Below, in pieces: positions 19,034-26,129 of a DNA stretch of 64,000 nt. Made by a program: the position numbers and the translations under genes. Origin of the DNA: Pseudomonadota bacterium. Its GTDB lineage: Archaea > Thermoplasmatota > SW-10-69-26 > JACQPN01 > JAJPHT01. The notes under the pieces are model-generated. The model searched no databases. It was given only the letters and a program-made list of their open reading frames with translations, and was not told the DNA's origin. The stretch is from positions 124,001-188,000 of the forward strand of contig JAJPHT010000046.1 in NCBI GenBank assembly GCA_021325135.1, in the 5' to 3' direction. Each line of letters starts with the position of its first letter. The first letter of the stretch is position 1.

Positions 19034-19633
19034 CTACGCCTTCAGCGCCAGGGTCGCCAGCCGCGCGTCGATGAGGTCGAGCAGTTCGGGGAGGAGCGCG
19101 TCGGCCTGCTCCTGCGTCCAGCGGTGCTCGTCGATCTCCTCCGAGGCGGGGTTGATCAGGTCCGAGACCTCGTCGGTGTCCTGCTCCTCGAAGAAGGTGA
19201 GCGTCAGCGCGGTGGGCTTGATCCAGTGGGGCACCTTGGCCGGAAGCTCGTAGACCGTGCCGGCCGGGTGCTGGTGCGTGTGCTTCGTCAGGCGGTAGGC
19301 CTGCCCGTGGAGGAAGCGGTCGCCCGCCGGGTCCGGGTCCGCGCGGTAGGTGTAGTGCTCCAGGTGCCCGAGGAGGACCGTCCCGCGGATCCAGCCCGCG
19401 TGGTAGTGGATCGTGCCCCAGAAGCGGTCGTCGAAGGAGCACCAGTCGGGGTGGAAGACGTGCATCTTCCGCCAGACGCCGTCCTCCCGCGACAGGCCCC
19501 ACTGCAGCATGTCGCCATACTGGTCCATGGACGCCATGCCCCGCTTCCGCAGCACCGCCTGGGCCTCCTGCAGGAGGCCCGCGAGCCGCGCGGGGGGCGC
19601 CTGGGCTTGCTTGACGGGGTGGAACTCGAGCAT
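19034..19633 (-). CDS. cupin-like protein
   Basis: 199 residues. After a helical N-terminus, the middle part reads WGTIHYHAGWIRGTVLLGHLEHYTYRADPD and HTHQHPAGTVYELPAKVPHWIKP, with the spaced histidines and glycines of a double-stranded beta-helix (cupin) and a C-terminal region of acidic helices (EEIDEHRWTQEQADALLPELLDLID). Metal binding by the His residues is likely. I cannot name a substrate; a cysteine-dioxygenase-like or sugar-epimerase-like reaction cannot be excluded. Convergent with dph2, 4 bases apart. Confidence 0.6.
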   Translation of the reverse strand: MLEFHPVKQAQAPPARLAGLLQEAQAVLRKRGMASMDQYGDMLQWGLSREDGVWRKMHVFHPDWCSFDDRFWGTIHYHAGWIRGTVLLGHLEHYTYRADPDPAGDRFLHGQAYRLTKHTHQHPAGTVYELPAKVPHWIKPTALTLTFFEEQDTDEVSDLINPASEEIDEHRWTQEQADALLPELLDLIDARLATLALKA

Positions 19634-19761
19634 GGGCCCTCGACGGGCCTCAGAAAGGGCGCCCGATCATAGCTTTGCCTGTCACGGGCGGGTCCAAAAG
19701 TCCTTCCTCCAGGGGGCCGCTCGCGCGCCATGCCTGTCAGGTTCCCGGGGGCGGCGTAGCC

Positions 19762-20127
19762 GTGGGCGCGCTCCAGGTCGGAGCCCTGGTGGCCATCGGC
19801 CTCGTCGCCGCGCTGGGCGCCGCCTAGGTCGTCACGGGCGGCCACCTCTTCGACGGGTGCCGCATCCACGTGGAGAGCGAGGCGAGCCGCCCCCTGGCCT
19901 ACGCGGTCGATTACAAGGGGAAGGTGGACGCGGCGCGCGGGACGCTCATGCCGGGCACCACGGCGGACGTGAGGCTCTGCACGCTCTCCCCCCGCGGAGG
20001 GCCCGAGGGCACCCTGCGCGTGGCGGGCCTGGGCAACGCGACGTTCCGCCTCGACCCCACCTGCGACGACTGGCGCTTCCTGGCCAACGACACGGCCCTC
20101 GTGGCCGGGTCCCGGGCGTGCGCGTGA
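19762..20127 (+). pseudogene. membrane-anchored secreted protein gene with an in-frame TAG (19825)
   Basis: From a GTG at 19762 the frame encodes a hydrophobic stretch (VGALQVGALVAIGLVAALGAA), meets TAG at 19825-19827, then continues without another stop to 20127: VVTGGHLFDGCRIHVESEASR and on, with four Cys. The two halves fit together as one N-terminal anchor plus extracellular domain. Without read-through only the part from GTG 19870 (85 residues, MESEASRPLAYAVDYKGK) could be made, and that has no signal. Explanations are a decayed gene, a sequencing error, or TAG decoded as an amino acid. No RBS is clear at either start. Confidence 0.5.
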
Positions 20128-20150
20128 GCTTGTCACCCCCAGGTACAGGT

Positions 20151-20160
20151 CAGTTATTAA
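20151..20160 (+). promoter_or_regulatory. TATA-like box of the 1,100-aa secreted protein
   Basis: CAGTTATTAA at 20151-20160 is a clear AT-rich box in GC-rich surroundings, about 42 bases before the TTG start at 20198, so the leader would be about 15 bases. Confidence 0.6.
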
Positions 20161-20197
20161 TGGGCCCCTGGCCTTCGCGCGCCTGGAGGCTTCCCCG

Positions 20198-23100
20198 TTG
20201 TCCACCTTGCGAGTGGCCACGCTCACGTGCGCGCTTCTCCTCATCCTGCCCCTCGCGGCCCCCTTCGCGGGCGCTGACGCCGTCGCCGACGACTCCACGA
20301 GCGGCGCCCGCAACGTGAAGGACCCCTCGACCGTCCTCAGCGTGGGCAACCCCATCCGCGTCGTCCACTTCCGCGACGTCCTCTCGGTCTCGCCCGTCGT
20401 CTACCCGGAGAACGGGACCATCGACTACGGCCAGACCTACGACCTCACCCTCACGGCCCTGGACAGCGCGACGGTCGACCCCTCGGCCGGCACGCAGTAC
20501 CAGCTCGTCGCCCCCTCGGGCACGCTGGTGGGCCCCACCCGCAGCGCGTATGCCGACAATGAGCACTGCGGCCAGGGCGCCGGCGCGCCCCTCACCTACC
20601 AGAGGCCCTGCGGCGCGCCCTACTCCTTCGCGAACCTCAGCTTCCCCAACGTGCGGTTCAACGAGGGCGGCGTGTGGCTCGTGACGAGCGAGACCAGCGG
20701 GGCCACGGTGGCCCGGTTCGTCGTCTCGCCCCACACGGAGATCGCGGTCTCCCTGAGCAGGACGAGCGCCGCCTACAACCCCGAGGGCTCCTTCAGCTAC
20801 ATCCTCACCGCGATCTACGCGGCGAACGGCACGCCCGTCTCCGGCGCGACCATCGACGTCTTCCCCGCCGGCTCGGGGCTGGCCAACGGAGTCACCACCG
20901 ACGCCTCGGGCAGCGCCACGGTCCTCCAGACGGGAACGCCTCGCGCCAACACGTACCATTACTTCGTGAACGCCTCCGTCGCCGACGCCGTCGCGGGCTC
21001 GTGCGCCCCGGGCGATCCCGTGAGCGCGTGCAGCGATATCATGGGCGAGGCAAACCTGACCGTCGTCCCGGCGACGCTCTCCTTCGGAGCCTCCCCCTCC
21101 CCTGACGTTGGCACGCAGGACCCCGTGGCGCTCACGCCCGCGTTCCCTGACGCCAACGGCACCCTGGTCTGGACCGGCGTGCAGGACACGCCCGGCGTCT
21201 CGCTGGGCTCGGGGTACTTCCCCAACGCGTCGACGTTCAACGTCTCGGTGACCTTCCCCAACGGGACGGTCCTCTACGAGACGGGCGTGACGCGCGGCTC
21301 GCTGAGCTACCCCGTCGCGGACTTCCTCGCGTCGGACCACCTCCGGTGCTTCGATCCCAACGACGGCTCGTGGCTCTCCGGACCGGGCTCGCCCTGCTCC
21401 GCCACGGCGGCGCTGGCCTCCGCGTTCGGCGTCGACCAGGACACCGGCCAGGTCTTCTTCCAGCCCGGCTCCCTGGCGTGGCAGCCCGGCGCGTACACGG
21501 TCGCGATGCGCGTCAACAACGACGCGGCGGGCGGCTCGGAGTACGCCGGCGCGGCGACGCTGGGCTCCCCGACGCCCCCGCCCGAACTCCACCTCGCGCT
21601 CATGGACGAGGCGGGCAACCCCCTCTCGTCCCTCCCCGTGCTCCCCGCCTCGCAAGGCGCGCTCCAGCCGCAGACGGTGAAGCTGCTCCTCACGGGCGCC
21701 ACGGAGGACCAGCACCCCGCCGGCGGCACGGTGGTCGTGCTCGTCGAAGGCGCCCTCCTCACGGGCCCCGGCTACGGCGTCGTCTCCTACGACGAGGCCA
21801 CCGGCGTCGCGACCATCGCGGGCCTCGTGCCCACCGGCGCGGGGGACGTCACGTTCTTCGCGTTCTCGCAGGACGCGGCGGCCACGCTGAGCGTGCCCAC
21901 GACCGGCGGCGCGCTCCTCTCCCCCTCCGTGGGCGCCATCACGGCGGGCCCGCCCGCGGGCTTCTCCGTCTTCGTGCGCGACGCCAACGGCAACCTCGTC
22001 CCCACCGCGCAGGTGGACGCCCTCTTCGAGGACGGGACGCCCGTCTCGCCGGACCTCATGCCCGCGGACCCCTTCCCCCTCCAGGGCAACGGCGCCCCCG
22101 GGGCGGGCCGGGGCGGCGTCTACGACGTGAACCTCACCGTGGCGAGCCCCCGGAGCCTCATCCTCCAGGCCACCCTCCAGCCCCCGGGCGGCGAGGCGAG
22201 CTACGCGCTGGCGCGCGTCGACGTCCTGCCCGACCAGGCGCCCAGCGTGGCCATCGGCTCGCCCGCCTCGGGCGCCACCGTGGGCGGCCTCCTGGAGGTC
22301 CGCGGCACGGCAAGCGACCCCGACGGCAACCCCGTCTCCGTGCAGGTGCGCGTCGACGATGGCGCGTGGGTCCCCGCCAGCGGAGGCGAGTCGTGGACGA
22401 GCCTCCTCGACGCGCGCTCGCTTTCCGACGGGCCGCACGACGTGCAGGCCCAGGCCAGCGACGGATTCCTCTCCTCCCCCATCGCGACGACGCAGGTGGT
22501 CGTGCAGAACCGCGTCGCGCCCAACGTCTCCATCGTCTCGCCCTCGACGCTGGGCCCCTGGAGCGGCGACCTCCTGGTCCAGGGCCGCGCGGGGGACCTC
22601 GACGGGGGCGCTCTCACCGTGCAGGTGCGCGTCGACCAGGGCGCGTGGATGCCCGCCCGGGGCGGCGCCTCGTGGAGCCGCGTCGTCGACACGCGGGTCC
22701 TCTCCGACGGCCTCCACGACGTGGAGGCGCAGGCCCTCGACGGGGACCTCGCGTCGCCCATCGCCGAAGCGCAGTTCCGCGTGCAGAACGGAGCCGCGCC
22801 CGCCCTCGCCGTCGACTCGCCCGCCAACAGCAGCGTCGTGAGCGGCACGGTCGTGGTGACCGGCCGCGCGTACTCGCCCACGAGCGAGATCGTCAGCGTC
22901 CAGTGGAGCCTCCCCAACGGCTCGCTCCAGACGGCGTTCGGCAAGGAGAGCTGGAGCTTCTCCTTCGACTCCGTGCCGCTGACGACCGCGGGCACGCTCG
23001 AGGCGCTCGTCGTCGCGACGGACGCGCGCGGCGTCTCCACGGGCGCGATCGTGGCCCTCCACGTCGACAACCGCCCCGACCCCGCCATCGCGGCCCGTGA

Positions 23101-23500
23101 TATCACCGTGGAGCGCGCCCCCATCGTGACCGACGCGGGCAGCGTCCCCAACGTCGCGACCGAGCACCGCATCGTCCACGTCCGCGTGAGGAACCTGGGC
23201 ACCGTGGCCTCCGAAGCCTCGACGCTCGACCTCACCGCCCGCTCGCGCGACCCCACCGGGCTCAACGGAGGCGCGTGGAGCGTGGACCGCGTCCACGTCC
23301 CCGCCATCCCCGCAGGCAGCTCCGTCATCGTGGACGCCACCTGGGACACCACCGGCACCGTGGGCGACCTGGACCTCTGCGCCGCGATCGACTACGCCAA
23401 CGCCGAACGAGACACAGGCAACGACGCCGCCTGCACGCCGCAGCACGTCCTCCTGGGCGGCCTCGGCTACGGCTTCCGGCTGCCCTTGCTGGGACTCTAG
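20198..23500 (+). CDS. large secreted Ig-like/CARDB repeat protein (1,100 aa)
   Basis: TTG start, signal peptide residues 1-27 (LTCALLLILPLAAPFAGA). The body consists of repeating beta-sandwich modules: a carboxypeptidase-regulatory-like segment (SYILTAIYAANGTPVSGATIDVFPAG, about 190-270), later Ig-like repeats that open with APSVAIGSPASGATVGG, APNVSIVSPSTLGPWSG and APALAVDSPANSSVVSG at about 690-920, and a C-terminal CARDB-like domain (RIVHVRVRNLGTVASEASTLDL, about 985-1080). There is no catalytic motif. Many NxS/T sequons suggest glycosylation at the surface. The end GLGYGFRLPLLGL is hydrophobic but short, so anchoring is uncertain. Likely an adhesin or S-layer-associated protein. Confidence 0.8.
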   Translation: MSTLRVATLTCALLLILPLAAPFAGADAVADDSTSGARNVKDPSTVLSVGNPIRVVHFRDVLSVSPVVYPENGTIDYGQTYDLTLTALDSATVDPSAGTQYQLVAPSGTLVGPTRSAYADNEHCGQGAGAPLTYQRPCGAPYSFANLSFPNVRFNEGGVWLVTSETSGATVARFVVSPHTEIAVSLSRTSAAYNPEGSFSYILTAIYAANGTPVSGATIDVFPAGSGLANGVTTDASGSATVLQTGTPRANTYHYFVNASVADAVAGSCAPGDPVSACSDIMGEANLTVVPATLSFGASPSPDVGTQDPVALTPAFPDANGTLVWTGVQDTPGVSLGSGYFPNASTFNVSVTFPNGTVLYETGVTRGSLSYPVADFLASDHLRCFDPNDGSWLSGPGSPCSATAALASAFGVDQDTGQVFFQPGSLAWQPGAYTVAMRVNNDAAGGSEYAGAATLGSPTPPPELHLALMDEAGNPLSSLPVLPASQGALQPQTVKLLLTGATEDQHPAGGTVVVLVEGALLTGPGYGVVSYDEATGVATIAGLVPTGAGDVTFFAFSQDAAATLSVPTTGGALLSPSVGAITAGPPAGFSVFVRDANGNLVPTAQVDALFEDGTPVSPDLMPADPFPLQGNGAPGAGRGGVYDVNLTVASPRSLILQATLQPPGGEASYALARVDVLPDQAPSVAIGSPASGATVGGLLEVRGTASDPDGNPVSVQVRVDDGAWVPASGGESWTSLLDARSLSDGPHDVQAQASDGFLSSPIATTQVVVQNRVAPNVSIVSPSTLGPWSGDLLVQGRAGDLDGGALTVQVRVDQGAWMPARGGASWSRVVDTRVLSDGLHDVEAQALDGDLASPIAEAQFRVQNGAAPALAVDSPANSSVVSGTVVVTGRAYSPTSEIVSVQWSLPNGSLQTAFGKESWSFSFDSVPLTTAGTLEALVVATDARGVSTGAIVALHVDNRPDPAIAARDITVERAPIVTDAGSVPNVATEHRIVHVRVRNLGTVASEASTLDLTARSRDPTGLNGGAWSVDRVHVPAIPAGSSVIVDATWDTTGTVGDLDLCAAIDYANAERDTGNDAACTPQHVLLGGLGYGFRLPLLGL

Positions 23501-23535
23501 TCCTCGTTCTCTGATCCCCACGACCTGAACGTCAG

Positions 23536-23582
23536 GGGGGCGAGCCCCCCTGAAACCCCCCATTTTGCGCGCGCTGCGGCGC
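23536..23582 (+). repeat. two consecutive hairpins after the secreted-protein gene
   Basis: AGGGGGGCGAGCCCCCCT (hairpin) is followed by CCCCCCATTTT and then a second perfect stem GCGCGCGC/GCGCGCGC around CTGCG. Placed 36 bases after the stop at 23500 and followed by a short T-run (ATTTTG), the first hairpin may end transcription; the remainder of the 209-base gap holds only the Shine-Dalgarno of the next gene. Confidence 0.5.
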
Positions 23583-23709
23583 GCGCGAACTGGCAAGAAA
23601 CCCAGATGCCTGGACGCGGGGGAAAACGCTCCTGGCGCCGGCGCCGGAAAGCGGACTTGCGGCAAGGAGAAGCCCTCCACGCCCTTCCCGGGCGGGAGGT
23701 GAGGAACCC

Positions 23710-24060
23710 ATGCAGTTCCTTGTCGTCGAGAAGGTATCCACGGAAACCGCCATCACGCCGGAATTGTACGCGCAGGTCCCCGAGATCGTCCAGGCCATCG
23801 GCGACTACAACGCCGCCCTCACCAAGCAGGGCAAGGTCAAGGCATCGTGGAACCTCGCCGACGGGCCCGGCGGCGCCTTCGTCCTCGACGTCGAGTCGGG
23901 CGAAGAGCTGGAGCGCATCCTCCTGGGCTCGCCCTCCAACGCCTTCCCGATCACGCGCGAGGTCCACCCCGTGACGGGCGTGGCCTCGGGCGTGAGCGCC
24001 ATCGCCTCCACCGTCCGCGAAGCCATCGCGCACCAGAAGGCGATGCAGGCGCACCGCTAG
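23710..24060 (+). CDS. small dimeric alpha-beta barrel-like protein (muconolactone isomerase-type)
   Basis: 116 residues. MQFLVVEKVSTETAITPELYAQVPEIVQAIGDYNAALTKQGKVKASWNLADGPGGAFVLDVESGEELERILLGSPSNAFPITREVHPV has the beta-alpha-beta plan of ferredoxin-like dimeric barrel proteins such as muconolactone delta-isomerases and YciI-like proteins. GGGAGGTGAGGAACCCATG at 23694-23712 contains an excellent Shine-Dalgarno (GGAGGTGA, 7-base spacing), unlike most genes here, which are leaderless. It overlaps the stop of chrB-N by four bases at the 3' ends. The function is unknown. Confidence 0.65.
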   Translation: MQFLVVEKVSTETAITPELYAQVPEIVQAIGDYNAALTKQGKVKASWNLADGPGGAFVLDVESGEELERILLGSPSNAFPITREVHPVTGVASGVSAIASTVREAIAHQKAMQAHR

Positions 24061-24332
24061 GCCTTCGCCTCCATGGCCGCCTTCACGCGCGCCGCCAGGT
24101 GCCGCTCGTCGTCGGCCCGGGCCACGTCCAGGAGCGACGCCTCGCCGCCCCAGTTGCGGATGTCGTGCGCGAGCGACTCCAGCGCCTGGCGGTTGGCCTC
24201 GGTGGGCTTCGCCACGTAGGCGCCGTCCTGGAGGTACGCGCCGTCCATGCGCTTCAGCGCGCGCCACGCCGCGACGCGGGGCGCGCTGGGCTCGCTGGGG
24301 ATTCGGTAGAGGAGAAGCAGCCACTTCGCCAT
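24057..24332 (-). CDS. ChrB N-terminal-domain protein
   Basis: 91 residues: MAKWLLLLYRIPSEPSAPRVAAWRALKRMDGAYLQDGAYVAKPTEANRQALESLAHDIRNWGGEASLL. This corresponds to the N-terminal domain of ChrB chromate-resistance proteins (WLLLLY.lP.epSa.Rv..WR.LKr.Ga..Lqd...vlp). In most bacteria this domain is fused to the C-terminal part; here the gene for it lies directly downstream of the C-terminal part and separated by one base. In bacteria ChrB is a chromate-sensing regulator or accessory protein. No ChrA transporter is in this window. Confidence 0.8.
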   Translation of the reverse strand: MAKWLLLLYRIPSEPSAPRVAAWRALKRMDGAYLQDGAYVAKPTEANRQALESLAHDIRNWGGEASLLDVARADDERHLAARVKAAMEAKA

Positions 24333-24333
24333 G

Positions 24334-24750
24334 CTATCGTTCCGCCTGCGCCCTGGCGCGCGCGTAGAGGGCGTCGAAGACGGCGGACGCGCGCTCCAGG
24401 ACCTTGTGGTCGTCGGGCTCCGCGAGGGTGAGGCCGCGCAGCACTGCGTCGACGCCCGGGCTCTCGGGAAGCTCCAGCAGGTGGAGGTCGATGTCGTGGA
24501 CGATCCGCGCCACGGCGACGAGGCCCGCGTCGCCCGCGAGCTTGTGGTCCTCCACGAGCGCCTCGAAGGTGCACGCCTCGCCGCGGTGGCCCGCCCTGGC
24601 GCCGGGCACGTCGAAGGGCGTGGCGCCCGCGGGGAAGTCCGCGCCGGGGGGCACGAAGGCGAAGCTCGCCCGGGGGTCGATGAACCGCTTGATGAGCCAC
24701 GCGCTGCCGCACCGGTCCACGTGCGGCCGCGCCCGGGTCGCCCACTGCAT
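24334..24750 (-). CDS. ChrB C-terminal-domain protein
   Basis: 138 residues. MQWATRARPHVDRCGSAWLIKRFIDPRASFAFVPPGADFPAGATPFDVPGA matches the ChrB C-terminal domain (WvTR..PkvDRiacpWLI.RFiDp.AeflfVp). EACTFEALVEDHKLAGDAGLVAVARIVHDIDL is also typical. It is the first gene of a two-gene operon with chrB-N; the order is reversed relative to the fused protein. A TATA-like box about 26 bases upstream and three 16-bp palindromes control it. With no chrA here, the pair may act in metal or redox stress by a route other than chromate export. Confidence 0.82.
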   Translation of the reverse strand: MQWATRARPHVDRCGSAWLIKRFIDPRASFAFVPPGADFPAGATPFDVPGARAGHRGEACTFEALVEDHKLAGDAGLVAVARIVHDIDLHLLELPESPGVDAVLRGLTLAEPDDHKVLERASAVFDALYARARAQAER

Positions 24751-24771
24751 GGAGCGGAGTGGAGCGCCCGG

Positions 24772-24781
24772 AAGCTTAAAC
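24772..24781 (-). promoter_or_regulatory. TATA-like box of the chrB operon
   Basis: Minus strand GTTTAAGCTT, centred about 26 bases before the ATG at 24750. The first palindromic operator begins at the upstream edge of this box, where TFB would bind. Confidence 0.65.
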
Positions 24782-24847
24782 GTAACGATCGTTACGTGTC
24801 GTAACGACCGTTACGTTCATGCTCCTGGTCGCGTAACCATCGTTACA
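24781..24847. promoter_or_regulatory. three 16-bp palindromic operators upstream of chrB
   Basis: Copies at 24781-24796 (CGTAACGATCGTTACG, a perfect palindrome), 24800-24815 (CGTAACGACCGTTACG) and 24832-24847 (CGTAACCATCGTTACA). The consensus is CGTAACgAtCGTTACG, with centres 19 and 32 bases apart. A dimeric helix-turn-helix regulator is the obvious ligand. No regulator gene is in view. Confidence 0.75.
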
Positions 24848-24961
24848 TGACGCTGGGCCCCGGCGACGCGGCAGCGCTGCGGGCGGAGCGCGTCGCGCTC
24901 CCGCGCCCGCCCGCGCGGCGCCCCCTCGCGTGGGGCGGCCTCGCGGCGGCGCTGCGCCGGC

Positions 24962-25342
24962 TCACCGCGGCTGCACGACGCAGAACTCGTGCCCGTCGGG
25001 GTCGCGCATGACGATCCAGTTGAGCCCCTCCTCGTCGGGGTAGGGCCAGCCCTCGGCGCGCGTCGCGCCCAGCTTCTCCAGGCGCTTCGCCTCGCGCTCC
25101 ATGTCGTCGGTGAACACCTCCAGGTGCACGGCGTTCACCGCGTCCGCCGGCTTGCGCTCGTCCGTGGGCTGGAGGCCGATGCGCGCCGCGCGCGTGTCCG
25201 TGGGGTGGCGCAGCGACCAGAACTCCTCGCTCTTGTGGGCGACCTTGTAGCCCAGCGCGCGGGACCAGAAGCGCGCCGCGCGCTCCACGTCCGTCGTGTC
25301 CAGGACGATGCGGGCGAGCTTGAGGCCGGGGCGGTCGGGCAT
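24962..25342 (-). CDS. VOC-family protein (glyoxalase superfamily)
   Basis: 126 residues. LKLARIVLDTTDVERAARFWSRALGYKVAHKSEEFWSL opens the first module and VNAVHLEVFTDDMEREAKRLEKLGATRAEGWP...NWIVMRDPDGHEFCVVQP closes the second, the glyoxalase-6-like arrangement. The usual first-module metal His is replaced by Arg (LARIVL), while His (VHLEVF) and Glu (HEFCVV) remain, so metal binding may be incomplete. Upstream 24848-24961 contains no convincing gene. Minus-strand neighbour of chrB, but the transcription unit is separate. Confidence 0.75.
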   Translation of the reverse strand: MPDRPGLKLARIVLDTTDVERAARFWSRALGYKVAHKSEEFWSLRHPTDTRAARIGLQPTDERKPADAVNAVHLEVFTDDMEREAKRLEKLGATRAEGWPYPDEEGLNWIVMRDPDGHEFCVVQPR

Positions 25343-25401
25343 GCGTGGCGCAGCGCGCCCGCCCGGGATGAGCCTGCTGCCGGCGCTGGCCGGGGCGCGC
25401 C

Positions 25402-26064
25402 CTACGGGGCGGCGGCCCGCGCGACGAGGCCCGCGTCCCGCAGGCGCGCCTCGAAGGCCGAGGCGAACGCGCGCACGCACGCGTCGCGGTTGGCCTCGGT
25501 CACCTGCATGGAGTGGACGTCCAGGTGCAGCACGAGGTCGATCCCGCCGCCTGCGGGCCGCGCCTCGCCGTGGACCTTGACGCCGCCGCGGCGCTCCAGG
25601 GCCCGCCGGGCCGCGGCGCACGCCTTGGCCGCGGCCTTGCGCAGCACGCGGTCGGAGGGCGCTCCGTCCACGCGCCAGCGCAGGGTCCGGCGCGAATGGC
25701 TCTCCCAGTCCCACGACGCGGGGTTGCGGAAGCGGTTCCAGGCCGCCGAGCCGCCCAGCGGGTTGTCCGGGGTCCAGTTCCAGCCCGGGTAGACGAGCCC
25801 GACGTGGATGACGGGGGGCTCGCCAGGCTTGGGCTCGCGCAGGGGCGGCGTCACGTAGGGCGGGGGCGGAGCCGGGCTGCCGGAGGGAGCGGTCGCGCCG
25901 CCACGCAGGCCGGCGAGGCCCGCGGCCGCCAGGGCGGCGCCGAAGACGAGCGGCGAGACGACGAAGGTGGGGCGCCCTCCCGCCCCGCCCAGGGCGGCGA
26001 CGATCCCCAGGAGCATGACCAGCGCGCCCGCCGTGGCGAGCGCGATCGAGAAGCCTCTTCGCAT
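25402..26064 (-). CDS. membrane-anchored hypothetical protein
   Basis: 220 residues. Two N-terminal transmembrane segments (IALATAGALVMLLGIVAALGG and FVVSPLVFGAALAAAGLAGLRGG) precede a proline-rich linker (PSGSPAPPPPYVTPPLREPKPGEPP) and a soluble C-terminal domain with alternating strands and helices (GIDLVLHLDVHSMQVTEANRDACVRAFASAFEARLRDAGL). The family is not recognised. ATG at 26064 was taken because the hydrophobic helix starts within six residues. Confidence 0.6.
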   Translation of the reverse strand: MRRGFSIALATAGALVMLLGIVAALGGAGGRPTFVVSPLVFGAALAAAGLAGLRGGATAPSGSPAPPPPYVTPPLREPKPGEPPVIHVGLVYPGWNWTPDNPLGGSAAWNRFRNPASWDWESHSRRTLRWRVDGAPSDRVLRKAAAKACAAARRALERRGGVKVHGEARPAGGGIDLVLHLDVHSMQVTEANRDACVRAFASAFEARLRDAGLVARAAAP

Positions 26065-26129
26065 GGGGCTTCGAGCCGATGGCCAGGTCTTGAGGGCTTC
26101 GTGCTTACTCCAGGGGGGTTCCGAGATCG

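Noticed and set aside
24847-25011. 54-codon plus-strand ORF just after the third chrB operator
   Set aside because: Almost only Ala, Arg, Pro and Leu, no helix-turn-helix, and it overlaps the 3' end of the VOC gene. It does not look like the missing regulator.
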